Below are positions 1 through 6,253 of a stretch of 9,457 nt of DNA, in pieces. The stretch is from Chloroflexota bacterium (GTDB taxonomy: Bacteria > Chloroflexota > Limnocylindria > Limnocylindrales > Limnocylindraceae): positions 1-9,457 of the forward strand of contig CANKMK010000016.1 of the NCBI GenBank assembly GCA_947483025.1, read 5' to 3'. Within the stretch, counting starts at the first letter, position 1. Each line of letters opens with the position of its first letter. The position numbers and the translations under genes are program-made. A model generated the notes under the pieces. The model did not search any database and was not told the DNA's origin. It saw only the letters and a program-made list of their open reading frames with translations.

Positions 1-122
1 ACCGCAAAGAGTGACTCGCGCACGCGATCGGCCATCGGGCGAGTACCCGCTGGTGGTACCGCAATGCGCCGACCGCGATGGTCGCCCGCAATGATCCGAA
101 GGGTCCCGCCCTGTGCGCTCAT
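1..122 (-). CDS. rsmD: 16S rRNA (guanine966-N2)-methyltransferase RsmD, N-terminal fragment (cut by left edge)
   Basis: The first 40 codons are visible before the window ends. They read from an ATG at 122 and match the start of the RsmD family: a beta-strand LRIIAG at residues 8-13, the basic HRGRR stretch at 15-19, then [14 protein letters not shown] at 27-40. The last part corresponds to the family's TRPT.DRVREALF signature. RsmD uses S-adenosylmethionine to methylate N2 of G966 (E. coli numbering) in 16S rRNA during 30S assembly. The start is fixed by a 4-base ATGA overlap with the recG stop, so it is the last visible gene of the fakA-recG-rsmD run and is probably translationally coupled to recG. 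The recG-rsmD pairing is common in bacteria, often followed by coaD, which would lie outside the window. The SAM-binding and NPPY catalytic motifs are not visible because of the truncation. Confidence 0.9.
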   Translation of the reverse strand, partial: MSAQGGTLRIIAGDHRGRRIAVPPAGTRPMADRVRESLFA

Positions 123-2296
123 ACTGGCGCGCTCTCGGTCAGCGCTGCGCCAGTCGCCCGCCCAATCGGCCAGCCGCGGGCATACGACTGAACGAGAAGT
201 GCCGCCTCCCCTGCCGCCTGACCCCGTTGATCAAGGAGACGCTCAGCCTCTGTGCGCGCAACGAGGGCGAGGGCTCGATCTTCGGCGCGTGCCAGGGTTG
301 CAATGCGCAACGGAGGAAGACCGCTCTGCGAGGTGCCAAGGACGCTCCCCTCCCCGCGCAGCGCAATATCTTGCTCCGCGAGCAAGAAGCCGTCACGGGT
401 TGACTCAATCGCCTGAAGCCGCGCAGCGGCAACCTCGTCATCGCTGTCGCTCACCAAAATGCACCATCCCTTATCGCCACCACGCCCGACACGACCGCGC
501 AGCTGATGCAGCGTGGCCAAACCGAAACGCTCCGCCTCCAAGATGACCATGACGCTAGCGGCTGGCACATCGACACCCACCTCAATAACGGTGGTCCCGA
601 CGAGCACGTCTGTCTCCCCAGCCACAAATGCCTGCATTGCGACGGTGCGCTCCGCAGCCCGCTGTTGCCCGTGAACAATCCCGATGCGTCGGTGTGGGAG
701 GCGCTCACGCAGCAACGCTGCCTGGGCCTCGACCCCCGTTGCGCCGCCAGCATCAAGATCGTCGTCGAACGTGGTTCCCTGCTCTGGCTCACCGTCTGCT
801 TCGACATCTGAGATGCGCGGGACGACGACAAAGGTCTGTCGCCCGGCGGCCGCCTCTTCATCCACAAACGTCCAGACGCGCTCGAGGTCGGCACTGGTAC
901 GAATGGCGGTACGGATCGGCTGGCGTCCGGAGGGGAGTTCGCGGAGCTCCGAAGAGGCGACGTCGGCATACAGGAGTTGCGCGATGGTGCGCGGGATCGG
1001 TGTTGCGGTCATGAGAAGCAGGTGGGGCTCGCGTGACGCCTTGGAGAGGAGCTTTGCTCGCTCCTCCACTCCGAAGCGGTGCTGCTCATCAACGACGACA
1101 AGGCCAAGTGAGGCGAACTGCGTCCCCTCCGCGAAGAGGGCGTGGGTGCCGATCACCAGTGCTGCGCGCCCCTCTGCGGCCAATGCGCGCGCCGCGCGCC
1201 GCTCAGCGGCGGGGGTGCCGCCCAACACGAGTGCAACCTCAATGCCGAGCGGGGCGAGGAGTCGCTTGGCCGTTGCAGCGTGCTGGCGCGCCAACAGTTC
1301 CGTTGGGGCGAGGAGGGCGCTCTGGTGCCCTGCAGCCGCCGTCGCGGCGGCGGCAACGAAGGCGACCGCCGTCTTTCCCGTACCGACATCGCCTTGCAGT
1401 AGTCGCAACATCGGCGACCCCGTCGCGAGGTCGGCAAGGATCTCGTCGATCGCACGGCGCTGATCTGCGGTCCAGGGTGTCTTGCTCTTTACCTTGGCGC
1501 CACCGATACCGCCCAAGATTGCCGCCTCGATCGTGCTTCGCTCCGTTTTGGTTGGCTTGATGCTGAATGCGCCACCACCAGCGCGCCGTCGACTGCGATG
1601 CACAAGGGCAATCTGCACCGCGAGGAGCTCATCAAAGGCGAGACGGCGAAGTGCCGCATCACGGAGGTCGAACTCCTCTGGCCAGTGCAGCGCCTCAATC
1701 GCCTGAGCGAGCGGCATGAGGCCGTTGCGCGCCTGCACTGATGCTGGCATCGGATCAACAAGATCGGCGCCGAACTGGTCGAGTAGGGTTCGCACCGCCC
1801 GCCGCAGGCTCAGCGCCGTTACGCCACGAGTTAGTCGATAGATAGGAACGATGCGACCGGCGCTGACCTGATCCCCACCGCCGACTGGGCTGAATTCAGG
1901 TGCTTCAAGTTGTTTGGTCCATCCCATCGCCTTTACGCGCCCGGTGGCCACAATCGTCGTGCCAACAGTCAGGCGACGCTCAATGAACCTTCGTCCGTAC
2001 CAGATGGCATCGACCGCTCCTGAGTCGTCGACGAGCGTTGCGATCGTGCGCTGAACTCCGCGACGCCAGGTCTTCTCTACACGGAGATCGGTCACGCGCG
2101 CTGAGATCGTCGCGCTGGTCCCCCCAGCAAGATCCGCGATCGGGGTGATCTCACGGCGATCCTCATAGCGACGTGGCAGATAGGTCAGGAGGTCGGCAAC
2201 TGTGGTGACGCCAAGCTTTGCGAGGCCCCGAAGAAGGCTCGAGCCACCGGGGAGAGCAAGCCCCTTCAGCGGGAGTTCGCCCGGATCGACGGTCAC
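119..2296 (-). CDS. recG: ATP-dependent DNA helicase RecG
   Basis: A 725-residue superfamily 2 helicase, close to the usual RecG length of about 690-780. RecG reverses stalled replication forks and branch-migrates Holliday junctions. Order of parts: an N-terminal helical and OB-fold wedge region (about 1-200, with [11 protein letters not shown] at 37-46); Walker A GDVGTGKT at 302-309; the PTELLARQH segment at 331-339; the DEQH box at 403-406 followed by [11 protein letters not shown] at 430-437; the motif V region [13 protein letters not shown] at 566-578; and the RecG/Mfd-type [10 protein letters not shown] at 597-606. The C-terminal [15 protein letters not shown] (645-659) matches the RecG/Mfd TRG region. 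An acidic insert (about 500-521) sits between helicase motifs and is probably a surface loop. The start is a GTG whose GTGA overlaps the fakA stop; the stop overlaps the rsmD ATG. All key catalytic residues are present. Confidence 0.97.
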   Translation of the reverse strand: MTVDPGELPLKGLALPGGSSLLRGLAKLGVTTVADLLTYLPRRYEDRREITPIADLAGGTSATISARVTDLRVEKTWRRGVQRTIATLVDDSGAVDAIWYGRRFIERRLTVGTTIVATGRVKAMGWTKQLEAPEFSPVGGGDQVSAGRIVPIYRLTRGVTALSLRRAVRTLLDQFGADLVDPMPASVQARNGLMPLAQAIEALHWPEEFDLRDAALRRLAFDELLAVQIALVHRSRRRAGGGAFSIKPTKTERSTIEAAILGGIGGAKVKSKTPWTADQRRAIDEILADLATGSPMLRLLQGDVGTGKTAVAFVAAAATAAAGHQSALLAPTELLARQHAATAKRLLAPLGIEVALVLGGTPAAERRAARALAAEGRAALVIGTHALFAEGTQFASLGLVVVDEQHRFGVEERAKLLSKASREPHLLLMTATPIPRTIAQLLYADVASSELRELPSGRQPIRTAIRTSADLERVWTFVDEEAAAGRQTFVVVPRISDVEADGEPEQGTTFDDDLDAGGATGVEAQAALLRERLPHRRIGIVHGQQRAAERTVAMQAFVAGETDVLVGTTVIEVGVDVPAASVMVILEAERFGLATLHQLRGRVGRGGDKGWCILVSDSDDEVAAARLQAIESTRDGFLLAEQDIALRGEGSVLGTSQSGLPPLRIATLARAEDRALALVARTEAERLLDQRGQAAGEAALLVQSYARGWPIGRATGAALTESAPV

Positions 2297-3990
2297 TCCA
2301 AACTCACGAGCACCCGTTCGATTGGCTGACCGCCGCGCTGCAGGTCGACCTCAACCCCAGCAATAGCGCCGCGCACCGCGCTCACAAACTCGGTGGCCTG
2401 CTCGTCAGAGACGTCGGCGCCCACGTAGAGGGTGATCAGCTCCGCCGACTGCCCTGCGAGCGCCGCAACGATAGATTCAACGTCGCTGCTCCCCGTTGCG
2501 ATGATCCCGTCGACTGGGTCAAGCGCCATGATCTGACCAGCTTTGACTGACACGCCACGAACAACGGCGTCTCGCACCGCCTCAACGACGCGGAAGGTAC
2601 GTGCGGCAGCTCGAGCCGCCTCCATGCGTGGGACGAGCTCCTCGAGCGTGAGTGATGGATCCCATGAGAGAAGGGCGGCGATCCCTTCGGCGGCATTGCG
2701 GGTCGGAATGACCACAACATGTGCTGCTGAGAGGTCGGCCGCTTGTCGTGCCGCCAACACGATATTGCTGTTGTTCGGCAGAACCACAACAAACTCGGTG
2801 CCTGCGTGGGCGATGGCGGACGCAATCTCCGCGGCAGAGGGATTCTCTGTCTGGCCACCGTGAACGATCTGCGACGCGCCGGCCGAACGCAAGATGTCGC
2901 CGAGGCCAGCGCCTGCGGCAACCGCAACGATCGACGTCCCGCGACCAAGTGAGGCAGCTACAGGGCGAGGAGAGCCGGCCAGTGGTCCATCGGCCAACTG
3001 GTTGAACGCCGCGTGCCCTGTTGCCCGCTCGGCACTCTGCTGATCCAGGTTCTCAATCGTGACCGCGCGCACATCGCCCAGGCTGATCCCATACGCCAAG
3101 ACCTCATCGGGTCGAAGGTTGTGCACGTGCACCTTGCAGGTCGTCTCATCACCGGCAACCAGGACGCTCTCCCCAATCGTCTCCAGGTGCGCGCGAATGG
3201 CGGCGAGGTCCAACGGCGTTGTTGGCGAGCTCAGGATGAAGACAGTCTCGTAGCCGAACTCTGTGGGGGCAGACTCGACCGGCGCAACTGGCACTGCGGC
3301 GGCAGGCTTCGGAGATGAGCTTGTAGCACTGCGACGTTCAGCTTCAACAGTGCCGCGCGACGGCGCAACGGAAGGAACATTGGCAATTCCCTCGAGAATG
3401 AGTTGCAGCCCCGCGCCACCAGAGTCAACGACGCCAGCTTCGCGGAGGACGGCCAACAGGGTCGGGGTCTTCTCTACCGATACGCGCGCGGTCGCGGCGA
3501 TGCTTTCAAGGAATGGGCGCAGCTCCGACGCTCCCTCCGACTCCTTCATGGCAGCGGCAGCCACTTCGCGTGCGACCGTAAGGATTGTTCCCTCCGTTGG
3601 CGTTGCCACCGCCGAATAGGCGTGCAGCACACCGAGCGAGAGGGATTGCGCAATCTCCGTTGCCCGAGCGCGTTGGCGTCCACGGACCGCCTGTGGCAAG
3701 CCTCGGAGAATCTGCGAAAGGAGAACGCCAGAGTTGCCACGAGCCCCAAGGAGTGCGCCACGTGCCACCGCTGCACTCACCTCGTCGATCGCCGTCACCC
3801 CAGTCGCTAGTGAGGCGTCACCTTCGGCGATGGCGGCCTTCAGGGTGGCCAGCATGTTGGTTCCGGTGTCGCCATCGGGTACGGGGAAGACGTTCAGGGC
3901 ATTCACCTCTTCGACCCGGCTCTCCAGGCGGTCAAGCCCAGATCGGAGGGCGGCCATCAGCTCAACGCCGTCCCAGCTCTTGCGGCTCAT
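2293..3990 (-). CDS. fakA: DAK2/DhaL-domain fatty acid kinase catalytic subunit FakA (YloV family)
   Basis: A 565-residue three-part protein of the FakA/YloV family. With an acyl-binding FakB partner, FakA phosphorylates exogenous fatty acids to acyl phosphate for membrane lipid synthesis. The N-terminal DhaL kinase domain (about 8-205) has NALNVFPVPDGDTGTNM (30-46), where D39 and D41 are expected Mg-nucleotide ligands, then GARGNSGVLLSQ (82-93) and DSGGAGL (189-195). A Pro/Ala/Ser-rich linker (about 207-240) leads to the middle domain, which has VHVH at 287-290; its two His correspond to the zinc-binding pair in studied FakA. The C-terminal FakB-like domain has GGQTENPS (378-385) and PNNSNI (405-410). 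The middle domain reads GYETVF (246-251) where, from memory, Firmicutes members carry a zinc-ligand Cys (GYCTEF type). The ATG start gives the family's usual N-terminus. An AGGGG lies 10 bases upstream, and the start overlaps a short upstream ORF by ATGA. No fakB is visible in the window. The family call is firm; substrate is inferred. Confidence 0.9.
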   Translation of the reverse strand: MSRKSWDGVELMAALRSGLDRLESRVEEVNALNVFPVPDGDTGTNMLATLKAAIAEGDASLATGVTAIDEVSAAVARGALLGARGNSGVLLSQILRGLPQAVRGRQRARATEIAQSLSLGVLHAYSAVATPTEGTILTVAREVAAAAMKESEGASELRPFLESIAATARVSVEKTPTLLAVLREAGVVDSGGAGLQLILEGIANVPSVAPSRGTVEAERRSATSSSPKPAAAVPVAPVESAPTEFGYETVFILSSPTTPLDLAAIRAHLETIGESVLVAGDETTCKVHVHNLRPDEVLAYGISLGDVRAVTIENLDQQSAERATGHAAFNQLADGPLAGSPRPVAASLGRGTSIVAVAAGAGLGDILRSAGASQIVHGGQTENPSAAEIASAIAHAGTEFVVVLPNNSNIVLAARQAADLSAAHVVVIPTRNAAEGIAALLSWDPSLTLEELVPRMEAARAAARTFRVVEAVRDAVVRGVSVKAGQIMALDPVDGIIATGSSDVESIVAALAGQSAELITLYVGADVSDEQATEFVSAVRGAIAGVEVDLQRGGQPIERVLVSLE

Positions 3991-4037
3991 CGCAGGGAGA
4001 CCCCTGTGACCACTCGGATCCGCTCAGTGCGACTCAT
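3987..4037 (-). CDS. Candidate 16-residue upstream ORF (leader peptide) coupled to fakA
   Basis: An ATG at 4037 opens a 16-codon frame, MSRTERIRVVTGVSLR, that ends in a TGA overlapping the fakA ATG by 4 bases (ATGA, 3990-3987). It is preceded by a perfect GGAGG (4050-4046) with 8-base spacing inside a longer purine run, which is a better ribosome site than the one in front of fakA (AGGGG, 10-base spacing). The ATGA junction has the same form as those between the annotated genes around it. In Bacillus subtilis this position, between rpmB and the fakA homologue yloV, is held by yloU (Asp23/Gls24 family). The peptide is too short to assign to that family. It could be a translated leader that recruits ribosomes for fakA, a remnant of a lost upstream gene, or chance. 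It has no attenuation-style run of one amino acid. Confidence 0.4.
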   Translation of the reverse strand: MSRTERIRVVTGVSLR

Positions 4038-4045
4038 ATGGGCTC

Positions 4046-4050
4046 CCTCC
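4046..4050 (-). promoter_or_regulatory. Strong Shine-Dalgarno site (GGAGG) ahead of the fakA upstream ORF
   Basis: Read on the minus strand, the bases form a GGAGG core within an AAGGGAGGGAG purine tract (4053-4043). It lies 8 bases before the ATG at 4037 and about 55 bases before the fakA ATG. The spacing suits the short ORF, not fakA, which is the main argument that the short frame is translated. Confidence 0.5.
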
Positions 4051-4062
4051 CTTGGCCGAGCC

Positions 4063-4093
4063 TGGGCAAGGCTTCGGACGCACCTGCTACGAT
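4063..4093 (+). promoter_or_regulatory. Candidate extended -10 promoter for rpmB
   Basis: TGCTACGAT at 4085-4093 fits an extended -10 element (TG, one base, then TAnnnT). A weak -35 candidate, TGGGCA at 4063-4068, lies 19 bases upstream of the hexamer. Predicted initiation near 4100 gives a 5' leader of about 50 bases. The same TG-C-TA pattern occurs upstream of def (TGCTAGAAT), which supports a real element in this genome. Confidence 0.45.
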
Positions 4094-4118
4094 ACGGCAC
4101 GAACGACGGGCGTGTCCC
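4089..4118 (-). promoter_or_regulatory. Candidate sigma70-type promoter for the fakA-recG-rsmD run
   Basis: On the minus strand, GGGACA (4118-4113, 4 of 6 to TTGACA) is followed after 18 bases by TATCGT (4094-4089, 4 of 6 to TATAAT). Predicted initiation near 4082 would give a leader of about 45 bases before the short ORF at 4037. Its -10 overlaps the -10 of the rpmB promoter on the other strand. Matches are moderate and the consensus for this organism is unknown. Confidence 0.3.
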
Positions 4119-4129
4119 ACTGGGAGCCC
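4108..4129 (+). promoter_or_regulatory. Bulged hairpin in the rpmB 5' leader
   Basis: GGGC (4108-4111) pairs with GCCC (4126-4129), and TCCC (4115-4118) pairs with GGGA (4122-4125) around an ACT loop. A 3-base GTG bulge sits on the 5' side. The structure ends 8 bases before the AAGGAG ribosome site of rpmB and would lie in its mRNA if transcription starts near 4100. It could affect translation of L28 or be part of a protein-binding site, but short GC-rich pairings are common in such DNA. Confidence 0.3.
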
Positions 4130-4150
4130 CACCACGTAAGGAGATTAGAC

Positions 4151-4345
4151 ATGGCTCGCTTCTGCACCCTCTGCGGCAAGGACTCGATTGCGGGATTCAA
4201 CCCCCAGTCGGTCGGAATGAACCGCGTCCGTGCCCACCGACGCTTCCGCGCCAACCTGCAGCCAACCGTGATTGCCGTTGGAACGACCACGAAGCGCGTC
4301 CTGGTCTGCACCCGCTGCCGCCGCACGGCCAGCAAGGGCGCCTAA
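4151..4345 (+). CDS. rpmB: 50S ribosomal protein L28 (zinc-binding, four-cysteine form)
   Basis: A 64-residue basic protein with the L28 layout. The N-terminal CTLC (C5, C8) and C-terminal CTRC (C53, C56) form a likely zinc ribbon, the C+ form of L28. Between them lie the Asn/Arg-rich GMNRVRAHRRFRANLQ (22-37), which contacts 23S rRNA. L28 is a small component of the large subunit. A textbook AAGGAG (4138-4143) with 7-base spacing sets the ATG start. It is the only confident plus-strand gene in the window: it converges on rpe with 13 bases between stops and diverges from the fakA run. Opposite orientation of rpmB at this spot also occurs in the corresponding B. subtilis cluster. As a four-Cys form it may be replaced by a zinc-free paralogue under zinc limitation in organisms that have one; nothing here shows whether a second copy exists. 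Confidence 0.96.
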   Translation: MARFCTLCGKDSIAGFNPQSVGMNRVRAHRRFRANLQPTVIAVGTTTKRVLVCTRCRRTASKGA

Positions 4346-4352
4346 GCCGACC

Positions 4353-4370
4353 GCGACCCTAGCGGGTCGC
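4353..4370. terminator. Candidate hairpin at the rpmB/rpe convergent junction
   Basis: A perfect 7-bp GC-rich stem, GCGACCC with GGGTCGC, closes a 4-base TAGC loop. It begins 7 bases after the rpmB stop and includes the rpe stop codon (TAG, 4361-4359). Its position between convergent genes suits a two-way transcription barrier. Neither strand has a following T tract, so it would not be a canonical intrinsic terminator; it could act as an RNA end-stabilising hairpin or be incidental. Confidence 0.35.
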
Positions 4371-5039
4371 CGACTCTCGGATCGCTCGAACTGCCCCGCC
4401 CATACCGGTCAGCCCCTGCGCCGAGAAGAGGGCGCTGCCGACCACCAGTAGGTCTGCCCCACCCGCCGCCGCGTCACTCGCCGTTGTTGCATTGATGCCG
4501 CCATCGACATGGAGTGGCAAGGGGTGGCCATCTCGTTCGCCCACCAGTGCGCGAATGTCGGCCATGCGCCCAGCCGCTTCAGGTCGATATGACTGCCCAC
4601 CGAATCCCGACTTAACGGTCATGACAAGGGCGAAGTCCAGCTGATCGCGGAATGGGGCCAGTGATTCAATCGGCGTCTCAGGATCAAGTGCGAGGCCGGC
4701 GCGACCGCCACTGTCGCGAATGGCATCTAGGGTCACGCGATGCTGATCTGGCGCTTCCACATGAATTGCTACCGACTCACATCCCGCATCCACGTAGCGG
4801 GTCGCCCAGAGCCCAGGCGAGAGGATCATGAGGTGCGCATCAAATGGGAGTTTCGTAGCGGAGCGCAGCGACTCAACGGTTGCGAGGCCAAAGGTCAGGT
4901 TTGGCACGAAGTGGCCATCCATGATGTCGAGATGAATGCGATCGACACCGGCCGCTTCGGCCGCCTGCACCGCCTCGCGCAGCGCGCCGAGATCTGCGTT
5001 CAAGATGCTCGCGGCAATTTGAATGCGTGCGCTGCTCAT
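4359..5039 (-). CDS. rpe: Ribulose-phosphate 3-epimerase
   Basis: A 226-residue TIM-barrel enzyme of normal family length that interconverts ribulose 5-phosphate and xylulose 5-phosphate in the pentose phosphate pathway. Visible signatures: SILNADLGAL (11-20); HLDIMDGHFVPNLTFG (36-51), where H36 and D38 are metal and catalytic positions; DAHLM (67-71) with metal-binding H69; the phosphate-binding SGFGGQ (144-149); HVDGGIN (177-183) with catalytic D179; and VVGSALF (199-205). One oddity is VKSGFGGQ at 142-149, where the family usually has VNPGFGGQ or VHPGFGGQ, so the conserved Pro is Ser. The start ATG overlaps the rlmN stop (ATGA), so it is probably translationally coupled. It appears to be the last gene of the priA-def-fmt-rlmN-rpe run and faces rpmB. 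All metal and acid/base residues remain, so it is very likely active. Confidence 0.96.
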   Translation of the reverse strand: MSSARIQIAASILNADLGALREAVQAAEAAGVDRIHLDIMDGHFVPNLTFGLATVESLRSATKLPFDAHLMILSPGLWATRYVDAGCESVAIHVEAPDQHRVTLDAIRDSGGRAGLALDPETPIESLAPFRDQLDFALVMTVKSGFGGQSYRPEAAGRMADIRALVGERDGHPLPLHVDGGINATTASDAAAGGADLLVVGSALFSAQGLTGMGGAVRAIRESATR

Positions 5040-6253
5040 GCCTCACCGCCCAGTGGCCCAGATGGAGCGATCGGCTGTGCGGTGCGTTGCCCCTGGAGGG
5101 CGGCTGCGCTCGCCGCAACCAGCAACTCGCGTCGACGGGCAACGGCGATGGGTGTTGGTGCGCCAGCCTTCTCGGCGGCGAGCTGTCCGCACGCGGCACC
5201 AGCTTCGCGACCACGATTGCGGCGCACGGTGACGGTGAGCCCAGCAGCCCGTAGTTGATTGGCGATCTGCTCGATTCGCTCAGGCTTCGACTCTTGCCAC
5301 GGGGTGTGGGCCACGGCGTTCATGGGGATCAAGTTGACGTGTGCGCCGCTTCCGCGCAGGAGTGAGGCGAGCGCCGCAGAATCCTCAGCACGGTCGTTGA
5401 TGCCGTCAATCATCGTGACCTCGTAGGTGGTGCGACGCCCGGTCGCGCGCGAATGCGAATCTGCAGCCGAAATCACGGCCTCTACCGGCCACTTCCGATT
5501 GAGGGGCACGAGGAGGTCACGGAGCGGGTTGCGTGCCGCATGCAGAGAGACGGCGAGGGTGATCTGCGGGCGCTGCTTGGCGAGTCGCTCAATCCCCGGC
5601 ACGACGCCGCTGGTGGAGACGGTGATGCGGCGCTGACCAATCCCGCCCCGCACTGGATCGGTGAGGCCATCAATGGATGCAAAGACGGCATCAATGTTCT
5701 GCAGTGGCTCGCCCATCCCCATGTAGACGACGTTGGTCAGCTCTCGATCCTCGGTGCGGAGAATCTGGCGCGCGATGCGCACCTGGTCCTGGATCTCGCC
5801 GGCGCTGAGGTTGCGGGTGAAGCCGAGCTCCCCAGTTGCGCAGAATGGGCAGCCGACCGCACAGCCCGCCTGGCTTGAAACGCAGACCGTAGCCCGTGGC
5901 CCAGAGCCACGACGTGGATCGGCGGGAGAACGCATCAGCACCGCCTCGACCTTCGCTCCATCGGAGAGGGTCAGCAGCAGTTTCGTGGTGGCGCCGTCTT
6001 CCGCCTCCTGTCGTTCCACCTCGTCGAAGGCGCTGAAGCGGATCTCGTTGGCAAGGCGCTCTTGGAGCGGCTTGCCGAGTGTGGTGACGCCACTCCAGGA
6101 GGTGGCCACGGAGCGCCAGGCCCCATCAAGAATCTGCGTAACTCGATACGACTCAGCGCCGAGGTCGCTGACCCGTGCCGCGAGTTGGTTCACGTTGAGG
6201 TCAGAGAGGCTGAGGGGTCGCTGGGAGCCTCCTGGTGTTTCGGTGGTCTTCAT
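5036..6253 (-). CDS. rlmN: Dual-specificity 23S rRNA A2503 / tRNA A37 C2-methyltransferase RlmN (radical SAM)
   Basis: A 405-residue cytoplasmic radical SAM enzyme that methylates C2 of A2503 in 23S rRNA and, in studied species, A37 of some tRNAs. The 4Fe-4S cluster motif CxxxCxxC is at C131, C135 and C138 within AGCAVGCPFCATG. The two mechanistic cysteines are also present: C124 in TVCVSSQ and C355 in AACGQL, matching E. coli C118 and C355. YMGMGEPL (177-184) is the SAM-contacting GGE-like segment, and ITVSTSG (210-216) and SLHAARNPLRD (236-246) are family hallmarks. The N-terminal YR..QI..G region (36-44) is the usual helical RNA-binding part. About 45 residues after AACGQLA form an Ala-rich tail of unknown role. 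The ATG start has GGGAG 9 bases upstream and an ATGA overlap with the fmt stop. The Cfr family is excluded by the length, the neighbours and the housekeeping context. Confidence 0.97.
   Translation of the reverse strand: MKTTETPGGSQRPLSLSDLNVNQLAARVSDLGAESYRVTQILDGAWRSVATSWSGVTTLGKPLQERLANEIRFSAFDEVERQEAEDGATTKLLLTLSDGAKVEAVLMRSPADPRRGSGPRATVCVSSQAGCAVGCPFCATGELGFTRNLSAGEIQDQVRIARQILRTEDRELTNVVYMGMGEPLQNIDAVFASIDGLTDPVRGGIGQRRITVSTSGVVPGIERLAKQRPQITLAVSLHAARNPLRDLLVPLNRKWPVEAVISAADSHSRATGRRTTYEVTMIDGINDRAEDSAALASLLRGSGAHVNLIPMNAVAHTPWQESKPERIEQIANQLRAAGLTVTVRRNRGREAGAACGQLAAEKAGAPTPIAVARRRELLVAASAAALQGQRTAQPIAPSGPLGGEA

Noticed and set aside
1315..1385. GCG/GCC-rich tract in recG, with a similar one in priA near 7980-8030
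   Set aside because: They encode alanine-rich segments inside intact frames. They are low-complexity coding sequence, not tandem repeats or regulatory DNA.
684..1463. Plus-strand open frame of 259 codons antisense to recG
   Set aside because: It is rich in Ser/Arg/Ala as expected from the complement of GC-rich coding DNA, has no domain, and is opposite the RecG helicase core.
4035..4040. CATATG palindrome in the fakA-rpmB intergenic region as a -10 or operator
   Set aside because: As a -10 it has no suitably placed -35 and sits after a strong ribosome site; its ATG is better explained as the start of the short upstream ORF.
3585..4139. Plus-strand frame of 184 codons running from inside fakA up to rpmB
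   Set aside because: Most of it is antisense to fakA, its end overlaps the rpmB leader, and its composition (Arg/Pro/Ser/His) is that of a shadow frame.
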